Origin: Buddleja alternifolia | Lineage: Eukaryota > Streptophyta > Magnoliopsida > Lamiales > Scrophulariaceae | Direction of reading: 5' to 3' | NCBI GenBank assembly: GCA_019426215.1 | Contig: WHWC01000104.1 | Span: 142,062-206,061, forward strand | Length of the DNA: 64,000 bases | In this document: positions 20,100 through 30,773 of the stretch, piece by piece | Numbering within the stretch: position 1 is the first letter of the stretch | Layout of the letters: each line of letters begins with the position of its first letter | Notes under the pieces: model-generated | The model's input: only the letters and a program-made list of their open reading frames with translations | Database searches by the model: none | What the model was told of the DNA's origin: nothing | Translations under genes and position numbers: made by a program

Positions 20100-21648
20100 T
20101 GTTAGGAATTTCATGTTAGAAGTTTTGATGATGACAATTAAGTTTTTGTTAGACCCCAAAAAAAAAAAGTTGTAAGTTTATTTTCGTAAAAAACTTGTAT
20201 AGGCTTTGAAGCGTTAGACTTGTAATAGATTTATTAGGCTTTGTTATCTTACTTTAGAGTGTTAGGCAAAAGTCTTAGGCTGAGCGTCTGATGATTTCTA
20301 AGTGAATTTATCAGTGGTAAAGTTCGAAGACTCAAGCGCCTGATCTCAGAAGACAGATACAGTCTCCAAGCGTCCACTTTGGCCAGCTATATCAAGTGTT
20401 ACCTTATGGGACAGAAGTGATTTCACCTGAATTTACTTCTAAGTCCAGAAGGAGTTTAATGCAAATATTCTCAAAGCATTAAATACCAACGGGTATTAAT
20501 TTCAAATGCATTAAATGTTGATAAGAGCATTTAATATGATAAGTAATGTCAGACGTACGGAGAAGCCACCCTATTGGACTGTCAACTATCTCAGACTGCA
20601 GCACCAACTTTCGTGCAGCAGATTTTCAGGAAAAAGGACAAAAGCTGTTCACTCGCGAAAGTGAGAGACACGCGCCAGTGCATGTGTCAAACGGACACTT
20701 TCTCCAAGAATACCTATAAATAGGACTTCAACAACAAACAAAAAGAGAAACAATTTTATCAAAGCCAAATTGCTGTTGCATTAAAATCTCATTCCTTAAA
20801 CTCTCAGAAAAGCCAGAAAATTCAAGAAACATCCTACTTGCTTTTCTTATATTCCTGAGACAGTCAACAAATATCTCAAACATTCTTTTTGAAGAAACCA
20901 GATTCCTACTGAGATATTACCAAGTTGTTTGAACTTCATCAAAATCAAACAAACCTTTTAGAAAATCTCATCCAAGCCTCGCGATCTGTGTGAAGTCGAA
21001 GTTGGATACTTGCATCATTTCTGGGTGAAAGAAGCAAGAGGGTTGAAGTGATTTGAAGCAGAAATCTGTGTGATCAAGGAGCTCAAGTCATCGACATCCA
21101 TCTCTCCCTAATTTGTAGAAGATTCTGTGTGATTCTTTGAGAATCATTTTAGTGGATTGCCTCCAAGTGCAAAGGAGAAGAAGGACGTAGTTGGGATTAC
21201 ACCACCCAACGAACCTTACAAATATTGTGTTATTTACTTTTCAGTCATTTCATTCATCTATCATATCATTGCATAAGTAAAACACAATCAAAAGCTAAGC
21301 ACCTAAGAAACATCTTGTGACGCTAAAACTTTCAAAGAGAAGACTCCAAAATCATTCCGCTGTGCTAACCCTGATTAAAAGAACTGAACGCTTAACCTAC
21401 AAGGTCAAAGTATTCAATTCCTGAAGTCTAAGTTAACTTTATAAAACAGTCTTCATTAGACGCTTCACAAAGTCTCAAATATCTTATGTGAACGCTAAAG
21501 TGAAGCGTTAGACACTTCAAGCGCCTATCATTTCAAGCGTCCAAATACGTTTAATACGAAATCTTTTTGAAGTCGAAAAAGACTTAAGGGTCTATTCAAC
21601 CCCCCCCCCCCCCTTCTAGACCCTTTCATATGCCACTTGGGACCAACA
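20100..21648 (+). repeat. 3' LTR of the Sirevirus, 1549 bp
   Basis: Near-identical to 7789-9328. Differences include a longer C tract (about 21599-21613), one extra A, one extra G (CTTTTTGAAG) and about ten substitutions, most of them transitions. TATAAATA at 20715-20722. Followed by TSD CTAGC. Confidence 0.95.
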
Positions 21649-21653
21649 CTAGC

Positions 21654-22162
21654 AATTGGAGATGTTCATAAGTCTAAATGAATAATCTCAAAAATACTAG
21701 AAGTGCGAGAAATATAATCACAAAAAGGTAAACGATGGTGCTTGCCTAATTGACAAACATGACATAGAGAATTAAAATTGTTTTAACAAGAAATAAAATT
21801 CCTAGATGATAAAAACTTTAAAACGGAATCTCCAGGGTGACCGAGGCTACGATGCCAGATGATAGGTGGTTGGGCGAAAAGATTGATAGCAGAAGAGGAG
21901 AGGTTAACAGCGGAGGGAAGGACTGGATAAACCTCAGCCCGACTCTCACTATGGAAAAGACGACTGACCGTGGGAAGATCCTGCACAAAAAAACTATACT
22001 GGTCAAATTTAACAGAATAATTGTCTTCACGAGTGAATTGACGGACAAAGATAAGATTTTTAATGATTTGAGGAGAAATTAATATATTATTTAGACCGAG
22101 GGACAATGAGGGAGAAGGAAAAAGAGTTTAACTAATATGAAAAATGGGAAGTAGAGCACCAT
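21654..22162 (-). pseudogene. Copia A pol: GAG-pre-integrase domain
   Basis: The minus strand reads WHRSLGHPGD and then CHVCQLGKHHRLPF, the H...H...C..C zinc finger preceding copia integrase. It joins the integrase at 7783 once the Sirevirus and one CTAGC are removed. It is interrupted on its N-terminal side by the hAT MITE. Confidence 0.75.
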
Positions 22163-22594
22163 CAGGGACGGAGCCAGGGGCTGGAGGGTGCGCTCGCCCC
22201 CCCCCCCCCCCCCCCCACCCTCTCTATTTTGAAATTTTTTTTTTTTTTACCTTACAAAATTTTTAAAATTTGAATTTCGCCCCCCCTCAAAATCGAAAAG
22301 TATCATGTTTTTTTCCTTTATTTTGAATCATCCCCCCCCCCCCCCAAATCCAAAATTCTGGCTATAACGAAAAAGATATAAGAGTATAAAAAGATATAAA
22401 AGTATAAAGTATGTTCAAAGTTGTAATTGAACATAGTTCCTTATTATATTTTCCCTTACAAATATAGCGTACCGTACCGCGGGCCCCCCCTTTGAATCCT
22501 TCAACTATTTGGCAAAAAAAAAGAAAGTGTATATCTATATTACAACAATCTCCCCCCCCCCCCTCTCTCGTTAAGATTATTGGATCCGTCCCTG
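22163..22594. mobile_element. hAT-type MITE, 432 bp, in copia A
   Basis: Starts CAGGGACGGAGCCA and ends TGGATCCGTCCCTG, a terminal inverted repeat of about 14 bp. It is flanked by an exact 8-bp duplication AGCACCAT (22155-22162 and 22595-22602). CAGGG termini and 8-bp TSD fit hAT. The interior carries three long C tracts and no ORF. Confidence 0.88.
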
Positions 22595-22602
22595 AGCACC
22601 AT

Positions 22603-23911
22603 TACCTACTATTATTGATTTAGAAAATTCAAAAGGGGAAGGGAAAAAACGGGTTACCTTGGTTAGAGGACATGTGTGCACTGGCTCTGGAGTCCATATA
22701 CCAATTGTCGTCTGGTTGGTAAACATTAATTCATAGAGGAGAAAAGATTTAAAAGATTTGTCGGTTGGGTTGGAGTAGGTGCTTGGCACGTGAGATTGGA
22801 GTGGCCAACATGGTGGGCTGAGTGTAATAAGCCTGCTTGTAGTTGGGCTGAGTGACTTGAGGATATTGTTGCAAGGGCCCAGATAAGGCATGCGGGTAAG
22901 GATAGTGGGTTGCTGCTGGTAATTAAAATTCTGGGCCGAGGTATATGGAGTTGGGCCCAAAATGCTAGGGGCCGCCTGATTTGATTAATATGAAGGCCCG
23001 CTGTATAGAGCCCGGTGAGAGGGAATAGGTGGGCCGCTATAACCAATAGGTGACTGATGGGCCCCTGGGAATGGGTCACTGGATTGCCCACGAAATTGGG
23101 CTTGCTGCTGCTAGTAATTAAAATTAGACCTATTATTATTATAGTGATTTGGAGCACCCGAACCACCGCCACTACGTCCAGTGCCACGGTCATAATTTCA
23201 ACCATGGCCTCTAACTTTACATGTTTTGTTGTCATTACGGTGATTGGTTTGTGAGTATACACCCATCCACGGTGATTTGTCATTACATGAAGAAATTTGA
23301 CTTTCAGGAGTTTCGTTAAGAAAAATCATATTACGAGCTTGAGAGAAATCAGGAAAGGGTGTTTATGAGTGATGAGATCAATGATATTATTGTATGAGTC
23401 AGGGAGGTTATTTAGAATTTGTAAAACCAGTTCTTGGTCAAAAATAGGAGAGTCGACATCTTTGAGATTGTGAGCAATATGCTTCATGTCACGACAGAAA
23501 TCAGAAATAGACAAATTTCCTTTTTTAAAATTGCAAAATTTATCTGGTAATTGTACAGAGAACAAGAAAGTTTATTGTTGTAGAAATAAGATTCTAAATT
23601 ATCCCAGATTTGTTTAGCTGAGAGACCACCAACACTAACACTATCAAGAAAACTGGCATCCATGGAATTATAAATGCAAGTTTTAATTTTTGAATTAAAG
23701 GAATACCAGTCTTCATCATCGGTAAATTTAGGTAAAGAGGAACCATTTACATGACCAAGAACAAGATAGCTATGACAAATATTAGAAAAAATTATTTTCC
23801 AAAGCTTAAAAGGTGGATCCTCTTGACATAGTTTAAAATTAAAAAGATGGAAGACAGTGTTTACATCATAAGTAGGATGAGAGATGGAGAAACGTTAGGG
23901 TTTGCAGCCAT
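22603..23911 (-). pseudogene. Copia A gag and protease start
   Basis: The minus strand opens MAANPNVSPS at 23911. After frame changes come recognisable gag_2-type sequence (KLWKIIFSNICHSYLVLGH), LPDKFCNFKKGNLSISDFCR and LVLQILNNLPDSYNNII. A degenerate zinc-knuckle remnant (CKVRGHG) lies near 23210 and a Gln/Tyr/Pro-rich stretch follows. A protease-like NWYMDSRASAH sits near 22690, where the expected DSG is DSR. Multiple frameshifts; dead. Confidence 0.78.
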
Positions 23912-24119
23912 AATGATAACAGAGAAGAGATATGAGATAAAGACTAAGGAGAGAAAACACACGTGACGACTTACTGTGATGATGATCGTCCGAAGAAGAT
24001 GAGGGTTGCCGGCGGGAGCAGGCTGTGTAAGTGAGAAATTGTGCACCGTGGGGCTTGCCGTCTTGAGGGAGGGAGAGCGGAAACGTTAGATCGAAAGAGA
24101 GATTGAAAAGAAATATTAT

Positions 24120-24134
24120 TTTAGTGTGATACCA
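24120..24134 (-). promoter_or_regulatory. Primer binding site of copia A
   Basis: The minus strand reads TGGTATCACACTAAA directly inside the right LTR. The first eight bases match the initiator tRNA-Met PBS; the rest has diverged. Confidence 0.7.
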
Positions 24135-24151
24135 TGTTAGAGTGTTAAAAC
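24135..24151 (-). repeat. Right (5') LTR of copia A, first 17 bp
   Basis: TGTTAGAGTGTTAAAAC, matching the start of the LTR at 5227. Copia B inserted after it; the LTR resumes at 30638. Confidence 0.85.
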
Positions 24152-24632
24152 TGTTGTGACATTTTTCAAGATTTGCATGCAATAACATAAAATATAAATT
24201 TTTTAGATTAACATGTGAAATAATTTGCATAAAATAATATAATTTAAAATATATAAAAGTAAGAACGGCTGGCCTGCAGGAGTCAAGCCACTTGACGCTG
24301 TCCTAAGATCGTGATGGCCTCCCCTCGTGCAGGTAAAACCCAAGAAGGCCACGCCGGTATTTTCTTTGTGAGCACGTTCACAAGAAAACTATGTGAACAA
24401 AACCTTATCCTAGTTGCCCAAAATATAGAGAAAATATAGATGAATGTTGTATGCTTGTGTTGTGTCCTCTAACTAAGACCCCTAGGACCTATTTATAGTG
24501 TTAGGATGCATATTGAAACCTAAAAATTAAAAGCACAAATCAATACAATGTAGGAGGTTATGGTCAAAATTTTTAATGCAAATAATGAAAATTAAAATTG
24601 ATTTTGAAGTTTTGAAACTTCCAATTCCAACA
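24152..24632 (-). repeat. Left (3') LTR of copia B, 481 bp
   Basis: TGTTGTGACATT to CCAATTCCAACA. The minus-strand PPT TTGTGGGGGAT abuts it at 24633-24643. A minus-strand TATAAATA lies at 24490-24497. Confidence 0.9.
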
Positions 24633-25181
24633 ATCCCCCACAAGGTTTAAAACTTCAAATGATATATAAGAATATATATAAAAGGACAACTACATACTAT
24701 GCAATGGGTGCAGGTGCCTTCCGGGCTTGAACCTACACTTAGTGTTGATGATTTCCATTTGAGGGAGCCATAATGGACTACGCCTGGAATTAGGTCCCTT
24801 GGTCAAACTTCAATACATCACACACACAGTATTGACATCGGTCTCAGTTTGCGGGTTAGCGCATTAAAGGCCCTGCGCTCTAAACTTGATTCTCGTGAGC
24901 TCTCTAGGGTTAGCCCAACCCATAGCCACGGCCTATGTATGGTAACTCTCACTTAGGTGAAACCTCCAAGGGTACGTGTGAACTCTACCCCGCGGATTAT
25001 TTCCCGCCTTGGTCTCATTAAGGATCAAAACCAACCTTAACATCACACTACAAAAGCACTATCACCATAGGGACGGGAAGGAGACACTCTCCTCATAAAT
25101 TAGTGCTAAATGAGTCTCGCATTACAGGTTGTTCCTACCCATTGAACCTTCTTCATGGGGTCTCCAATCACAAAGGTTGGG

Positions 25182-27413
25182 TTACTCCCGGAGGTGACTC
25201 CCTTGTGGGCTTATGCCCATCCCCTTCGATGATTCATAAACACCCTTATTGGGTAGACCTTTAGTCAAATTATCGGCCAAGTTTCTCTCGGACTTGACAA
25301 AATTGAGTGATACCACATTTCTCTTTATTAAATATTTTACACTTTTATATCTTGCTTGTAAATGTCTACTCATTTTCTTATTAGAATGGGTTTGCTTCAC
25401 AAGATCTATCACAGCCTTAGAATCATAATGTATAGATATGGCTGGTAAAGGTTTCTTTACTAATGGAATATCGAGTAAAAGGTCTCTTAGCCATTCAGCA
25501 GTTGTACAAGTCAAATCTAATGCTATTAACTCAGCTTCCATTGTACTTCTAGAAATAACAGTTTGTTTCTTAGAACCCCAAGTTATCGCTGCTCCCCCCA
25601 ACATAAATACAAAGCCACTAGTAGATTTTATTTCGGAGCTATCGTTAATCCAATTAGCATCACTATACCCTTCAAGTACATTTGGAAAACCTTTATAGTA
25701 TAAAGAAAAGTTTAGGGTTCCTCTAAGATACTTAAGAATTCTTTCTAATGCATTCCAGTGATCTTTACTAGGATTATGAGTGTATCTACTAAGTCTCCCA
25801 ACAGCATAACATATATCAAGTCTAGTTCTATTAGAAAAATACAATAATGACCCTATAATTTGAGAATATTTCAATTGTGACACGGGTTCTCCCAAATTTT
25901 TATTTAGATGTATATTAGGATCATAAGGAGTAAACACTATCTTACAATCGTAATAATTAAATTTTTTCAATAATTTTTCAATAGCAATCGATTGATCTAG
26001 TGAGATTCCTTCTTTAGTTCTACTAACTTTCATGCCCAAAATAATATGAGCTTCACCCAAATCTTTCATTTCAAAGTTATTAGACAAATAATCTTTCACA
26101 ATTTTAATAAAATCCACATTAGACCCAAAAATTAATATATCATCCACATATAAACATAGTATCACATATTCACCATTTCCTTCCTTAGCATAAACACATT
26201 TGTCATGTTCGTTAGATTTAAATCCATTAGCAAGTATAACCTCAATAAACTTTTCATGTCATTGTTTAGGAGCTTGTTTTAAACCATATAAAGATTTTAC
26301 TAATTTACATACTTTATGTTCTTGTCCTTTAACCTTAAAGCCTTCAGGTTGTTGCATGTAAATTTCTTCATCTAAATCTCCATTTTAAAATGCCGTTTTT
26401 ACATCCATTTGATGAATTATTAATTTATGTATAGATGCTAATGCCAATAAAGTTCTAATAGTTGAAATTCTAGCGACAGGCGAGTAAGTATCAAAATAGT
26501 CAATTCCTTCTTGTTGTGTAAACCCTTTGGCTACTAACCTTGCTTTATATTTATCTATAGACCCATCAACTTTTAATTTCTTTTTAAAGATCCATTTACA
26601 TCCTATCGGCTTACTACCTGGTGGTAAGTTAGATAATACCCATGTATTATTTTGAATAATCGAATTATATTCGTCATTTATGGCTTCTTTCCAAAAAGGT
26701 GCGTCTATAGAAGATATAGCTTCTTCATAGGTTTGGGGTTCTCCTTCAACCAAAAAAGTAATAAAGTCATCTCCAAAATTCTTTTCTACTCTAGACCTCT
26801 TACTTCTTCCTTGTTTTCTATAATTGAACTATTAGATGATTCACCTCTATAAGATTCTATTCTTGGTGTTTCTAATTCACTTGTAATTTTAGTCTTAAAA
26901 GGGAAAACATCTTCAAAGAACGTTGCATCTCTAGCCTCTATAATTGTGTTATTAGAAATACCACTAACATCAGAATTAACCACTAAAAATCTATTCGCAC
27001 TACTATTTTGAGCATATCCAATAAATATAGCATCTACTGTTTTATGACCTATTTTCTTTCTTTTAATATCAGGTATAGCTACTTTTGCTAAACACCTCCA
27101 CACTTTAAGAAAATTTAGGTTAGGGGCTCTCTTTTTCCACAATTCATAAGGAGTTTTATCATTATCTTTAACAATCACACGATTAAGTATAAAACACGAA
27201 GATAAAATAGCTTCCCCCCATAAGTTTTCAGGTGCTGCAGAATTTAATAACATGGAGTTAACCATATCCATTAACGTCCTATTTTTCCTTTCAGCTACTC
27301 CATTTGATTGGGGTGAATAGGGAGGTGTGAATTCATGTATAATGTCATTTTCTTCACAAATTTTTTCTAACTCACCCGAAGAATATTCTCCTCCTCTATC
27401 TGACCTTAATATT
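25182..27413 (-). pseudogene. Copia B pol: integrase C-part, RT, RNase H
   Basis: On the minus strand integrase continues with ILRSDRGGEY (Asp) and SNGVAERKNRTL (Glu), then YELWKKRAPNLNFLKVW. RT has KARLVAKGFTQQEGIDY and MDVKTAF followed by TAA where FLNG normally has Leu (near 26384). ...KQAPKQ is followed by TGA where Trp is expected (near 26261). The active site is YVDD ([13 protein letters not shown], near 26150). RNase H has [30 protein letters not shown] and [10 protein letters not shown]. Catalytic motifs are kept, but the nonsense codons and a shift at 27414 kill it. Confidence 0.88.
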
Positions 27414-28340
27414 TTAATTTTTTTTCTCTAATTGATTCTCAACCTCAGTTTTATAAATCTTAAATTTTCCAAAGATTTCATCTTTAGACTTAATAAGATA
27501 AATATAACAATATTTAGAAAAATCATCTATAAATGTTACAAAATATTTATTTCCACCTCTAGTTGGAGTTCTATTTGAATCACACACATCACTATGGATA
27601 AGTTCTAAGATAATTGACTCTCTGTGAACAGGTTTATAAGCTCTTTTTGTTTGTTTAGCTTGTACACATATTTCACACTTATGATCAGTATTTACTTGAG
27701 ATTTTGGAATTAATCCTAAATCCATAAGTCTCTTAACTTTTATATTACTAACATGTCCTAATCTTTTATGCCATAAAATATTAGATTCAATATTAAAAAT
27801 AAAGGAGGAATTTTCATCATTCAAAATATTTAATTTAAACAAACCATCACTTACAAAGCCTTTTCCAATAAAATCATTTTTTCTAGTTATTACAACTTTA
27901 TTAGACTCCATAACTAGTTTATAACCATTTTCAACTAAACAAGACCCACTAACTAAATTTCTTCTCACTTCAGGTACGTGTCGCACTCCATCTAGGGTTA
28001 ATATCTTTCCGGACGTCATCTTTAACTCAACGATCCCGATCCTATGTATTTGTGCGATAGTGTTGTTTCCTAGTGTCACGCTTCCTCTACTTGAGTTCTG
28101 ATATGTTTTAAACATTGATTTTTCAAAACAAACATGAATATTAGCTCCTGAATCTAACCACCATTCATTATTTTTATATGTAAAGTTTATTACGGGAGTT
28201 ATAGATTCTAACCTGATAGATGGTTCTCCATTGACCAACATGTTTACTTCTTGATTATTAGGCTTAGTGTTGAACCTAGGGTTGAACTTCTCGGTCTTCT
28301 TGTTTCTAACAGTCTTTAGCCATATGATTAGTTCTTCCAC
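27414..28340 (-). pseudogene. Copia B pol: protease, GAG-pre-integrase, integrase N-part
   Basis: Aspartic protease WWLDSGANIHVC (DSG kept) near 28150. Zinc-finger WHKRLGHVS ... CEICVQAKQ. Integrase first Asp in ELIHSDVCDSN. The frame breaks in an A8 run at 27414-27424, after which integrase resumes one frame over, consistent with a single-base slip in the homopolymer. Confidence 0.85.
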
Positions 28341-28407
28341 ACACGAAGCAGGGCTTCTCTATCTTTTCTTTGCCTTTATTATCCTTATAGTTTAGTGTCT
28401 TAAATCG

Positions 28408-28458
<51 letters not shown>

Positions 28459-29154
28459 GTGACGGTAGTCTTTCTTCCAATTCTTGTTGTTCATTTTAAA
28501 CCTATTTCCCCTAGGCTTGAACCTATTTTGGTTATCGTTTCTTTTATGTTCCACTAAGTTAGCCTTAGCTTTCAACCCTTCTTGTTTAACATTAATCCTT
28601 TGTTGTTCTTCTACCCTCAAGGATTTAAAGACTTGACTTAAAGTTAAAGACCCTTGTTGATGTCTAAGACCTCTAGCAAAATTAGACCATGAAGGTGGGA
28701 GTTTATCAATTAGACATGAAACTTTATAATCTTCACTAAATTTTGACCCTCCTTCTTCTAAAGGTTTTAGTAAGTCTTGAAATTCATGAATTTGTTCATT
28801 AATAGACTTTTCATCAACCATTATATATCTTGTAAAAGTAGAGGCATTAAATGTAACAATACCCGCATCATCAATTCCATAATCGGCTTCTAAGGCATCC
28901 CAAAGTTCCTTAGCACTAGTAAAAGTATGATAAACATCGTAAAGTCTTTCAGACAAAGCACTAAGAATACGATTACGACAATGATAGTCTACATTTTCAG
29001 GGGTTTGCCAAGAGCTTGATTCAATATTTTCATCTATGGCAGACATAAACCCAAGAACGGTCAACCAATATTTCAATTGGTTTTGCCATCTTTTAAAATT
29101 TAATCCGTTAAATTTCTCAGGTTTAACACTACTAGCGTCTTCACGAGATGCCAT
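28306..29154 (-). pseudogene. Copia B gag, 282 aa
   Basis: Starts MASREDASSVKPEKFNGLNF and keeps the gag_2-type capsid region (WDALEADYGI, LIDKLPPSWSNFARGL) and the zinc knuckle CFVCGRTNHMAKDC at its end. TAG follows the last Cys immediately; protease continues in another frame. About 17 consecutive Asn at residues 235-251 come from an ATT/AAT microsatellite (28411-28456). The frame up to the knuckle is intact. Confidence 0.88.
28411..28456. repeat. (ATT)n microsatellite within copia B gag
   Basis: About 15 uninterrupted ATT units, read as Asn codons on the minus strand. Confidence 0.9.
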
Positions 29155-30119
29155 TGTACTTTTTGTTTTAATTTAATTAGTAACAATAGGAATTAATAAG
29201 GGCAAAGAAATGATAAATTTAAATGAAGCAATTAACTGTAGGAGTCAATAAGATAACGTTAATACTTAATAACATTAATACTAACTTTCATATCACAAAT
29301 AATTCACGGTAGTAAATAGAAATGAATAGTAGATAAAATTGATCTATGATTAAATCAACAAATAACGTTCAAATTACTCTTGAAATAATTGTGAATATTA
29401 ATTAGTCACTCCACTATTTCAAACAGGTGTAACGGCTTTAGTCACTGATAGGAAACAAATAACACAGTTTACGGTTTTAGTGCATGTAGGAAATATGTCA
29501 AAGATATATTAAATACAAGAGTTCATGCAGATTTACTAACTTTCCTTTTATGTTAAAATATGTAATTATAGTTTGATATTCTAGATGAATGACACATGCA
29601 CATGCACATAAGCTAGCCTATTGAAATGCTAGCTGTCAAAACAAAATTAAAGTAGTATTGTGGGTTTATTCTATTATTTTCTAGTTGGTTTATATGAAAG
29701 AAAATCCTTAAATTATTTGTGCACAATTTTGAGATACTACTTGATAAATTAACAAATTTCTTTCAGAAACCAAAACAAACAATTTTCTTGTAAATCTCTG
29801 ATTATCTCTTCTTCCACACCTTGCTGTAGGAGTCAGATTTAAGAAAATATATAGTGTATTTTCTTGTAAGTTTATTGCAATATACTAAAGATGAAATATT
29901 AAATGTGGTGTTGTTTGGCAGAAGATCTAATATCAAACCTATGTTTAGAGAGACAACTGATCAACTTGTGATAATCCAATAAAGATTTAAACTTTAATCA
30001 CAGTAAGCAAAATGAACATGTAAGATGCATAAATTTAACAATAAAATAAAATAAAATTTAGTAGGCAATATATATTAAGTAAAATCAGAAATATAGCAAC
30101 CAATATCACGATCTTAGAT
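29155..30119 (-). other. Copia B 5' leader
   Basis: 965 bp between the gag start and the 5' LTR, AT-rich, no ORF. I could not find a clear tRNA-Met PBS; the minus strand next to the LTR reads ATCTAAGATCGTGATATTGG. An unusual primer or mutation is possible. Confidence 0.6.
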
Positions 30120-30632
30120 TGTTGTGAAATTTTTCCAGATTTGCATGCTATAACATAAAATATAAATTATTTAGATTAACATGTGAAATAATTTGCATAA
30201 AATAATATAATTTAAAATATATAAAAGTAAGAACGGTTGGACTGTAGGAGTCACGCCACTTGACGCTGTCCTAAGATCGTGATGGCCTCCCCTCGTGCAG
30301 GTACTGTCGGCTCACCACCACCCCAAGATAAAACCCAAGAAGGCCACGCCGGTGTTTTCTTTGTGAGCACGTTCACAAGAAAACTATGTGAACAAGACCT
30401 TATCCTAGTTGCCCAAAATATAGAGAAAATATAGAAGATGCGAATGTTGTATGTTTGTGTTGTGTCCTCTAACTAAGACCCCTAGGACCTATTTACAGTG
30501 TTAGGATGCATATTGAAACCTAAAAATTAAAAACACAAATCAATACAATGTAGGAGGTTATGGTCAAAAATTTTAATGCAAATAATGAAAATTAAAATTG
30601 ATTTTGAAGTTTTGAAACTTCCAATTCCAACA
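30120..30632 (-). repeat. Right (5') LTR of copia B, 513 bp
   Basis: TGTTGTGAAATT to CCAATTCCAACA. At the TATA position (30490-30497) it reads TATTTACA, that is TGTAAATA on the minus strand, where the left LTR has TATAAATA. The promoter-driving LTR therefore has a damaged TATA box. Confidence 0.88.
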
Positions 30633-30637
30633 AAAAC

Positions 30638-30768
30638 CCCCGTAGGGAAACTTGTATTACGTAAAGTCATATATATAATTACAAGACTTTGTAATCAAGA
30701 AAACTCTAAGCTTGAAATAAGGAAAAGATATACAAGGAAATATACAAAGATACATATCTTATTTAACA
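30638..30768 (-). repeat. Right LTR of copia A, remaining 131 bp
   Basis: CGTAGGGAAACTTG to TTATTTAACA, resuming the LTR broken at 24151. Ends at TSD ATAAT. Confidence 0.85.
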
Positions 30769-30773
30769 ATAAT

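Larger units (their letters stand above)
7789..21648 (+). mobile_element. Sirevirus-type (SIRE/Maximus) copia LTR retrotransposon, 13.86 kb
   Basis: It has matching LTRs (7789-9328 and 20100-21648), TSD CTAGC at 7784-7788 and 21649-21653, a PBS complementary to initiator tRNA-Met, a PPT, gag, pol and a very long extra ORF downstream of pol. Size, long LTRs, zinc-knuckle gag with long tail, and the extra ORF are characteristic of the Sirevirus lineage. By eye the LTRs differ by about ten substitutions plus length changes in A and C tracts, about 0.65%. With an often-used rate of 1.3e-8 per site per year that suggests roughly a quarter of a million years; this is a rough estimate. gag and the extra ORF carry one-base shifts, so this copy is probably not autonomous. 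Confidence 0.95.
24152..30632 (-). mobile_element. Copia element B, 6.5 kb, inserted in the LTR of A, TSD AAAAC
   Basis: LTRs at 24152-24632 and 30120-30632 flank gag and pol on the minus strand. AAAAC occurs at 24147-24151 and 30633-30637. Coding order is gag, protease, integrase, RT, RNase H. The LTRs differ by indels (the right one has an extra block near 30302-30328) and substitutions, so B is older than the Sirevirus. Copia is certain; the Tork/TAR-like lineage is a guess from domain style. Confidence 0.92.
5227..30768 (-). mobile_element. Copia element A, outermost host of the nest, TSD ATAAT
   Basis: Two short LTRs in the same orientation lie 25 kb apart, flanked by ATAAT at 5222-5226 and 30769-30773. 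Subtracting the Sirevirus (7789-21648), element B (24152-30632) and their target duplications leaves about 5.2 kb, normal for copia. Order on the minus strand is gag, protease, integrase, RT, RNase H. LTR length and coding style (AEAEYRGVANVV, ADIFTKGLP) suggest the Ale/Retrofit group, which is an inference. Many stops and shifts, and RT motif loss, make it dead. It must predate both insertions inside it. Confidence 0.88.

Noticed and set aside
7789..21648. Horizontally acquired virus or true endogenous pararetrovirus
   Set aside because: LTRs, TSD, tRNA-Met PBS and copia domain order identify a standard plant Sirevirus-type retrotransposon.
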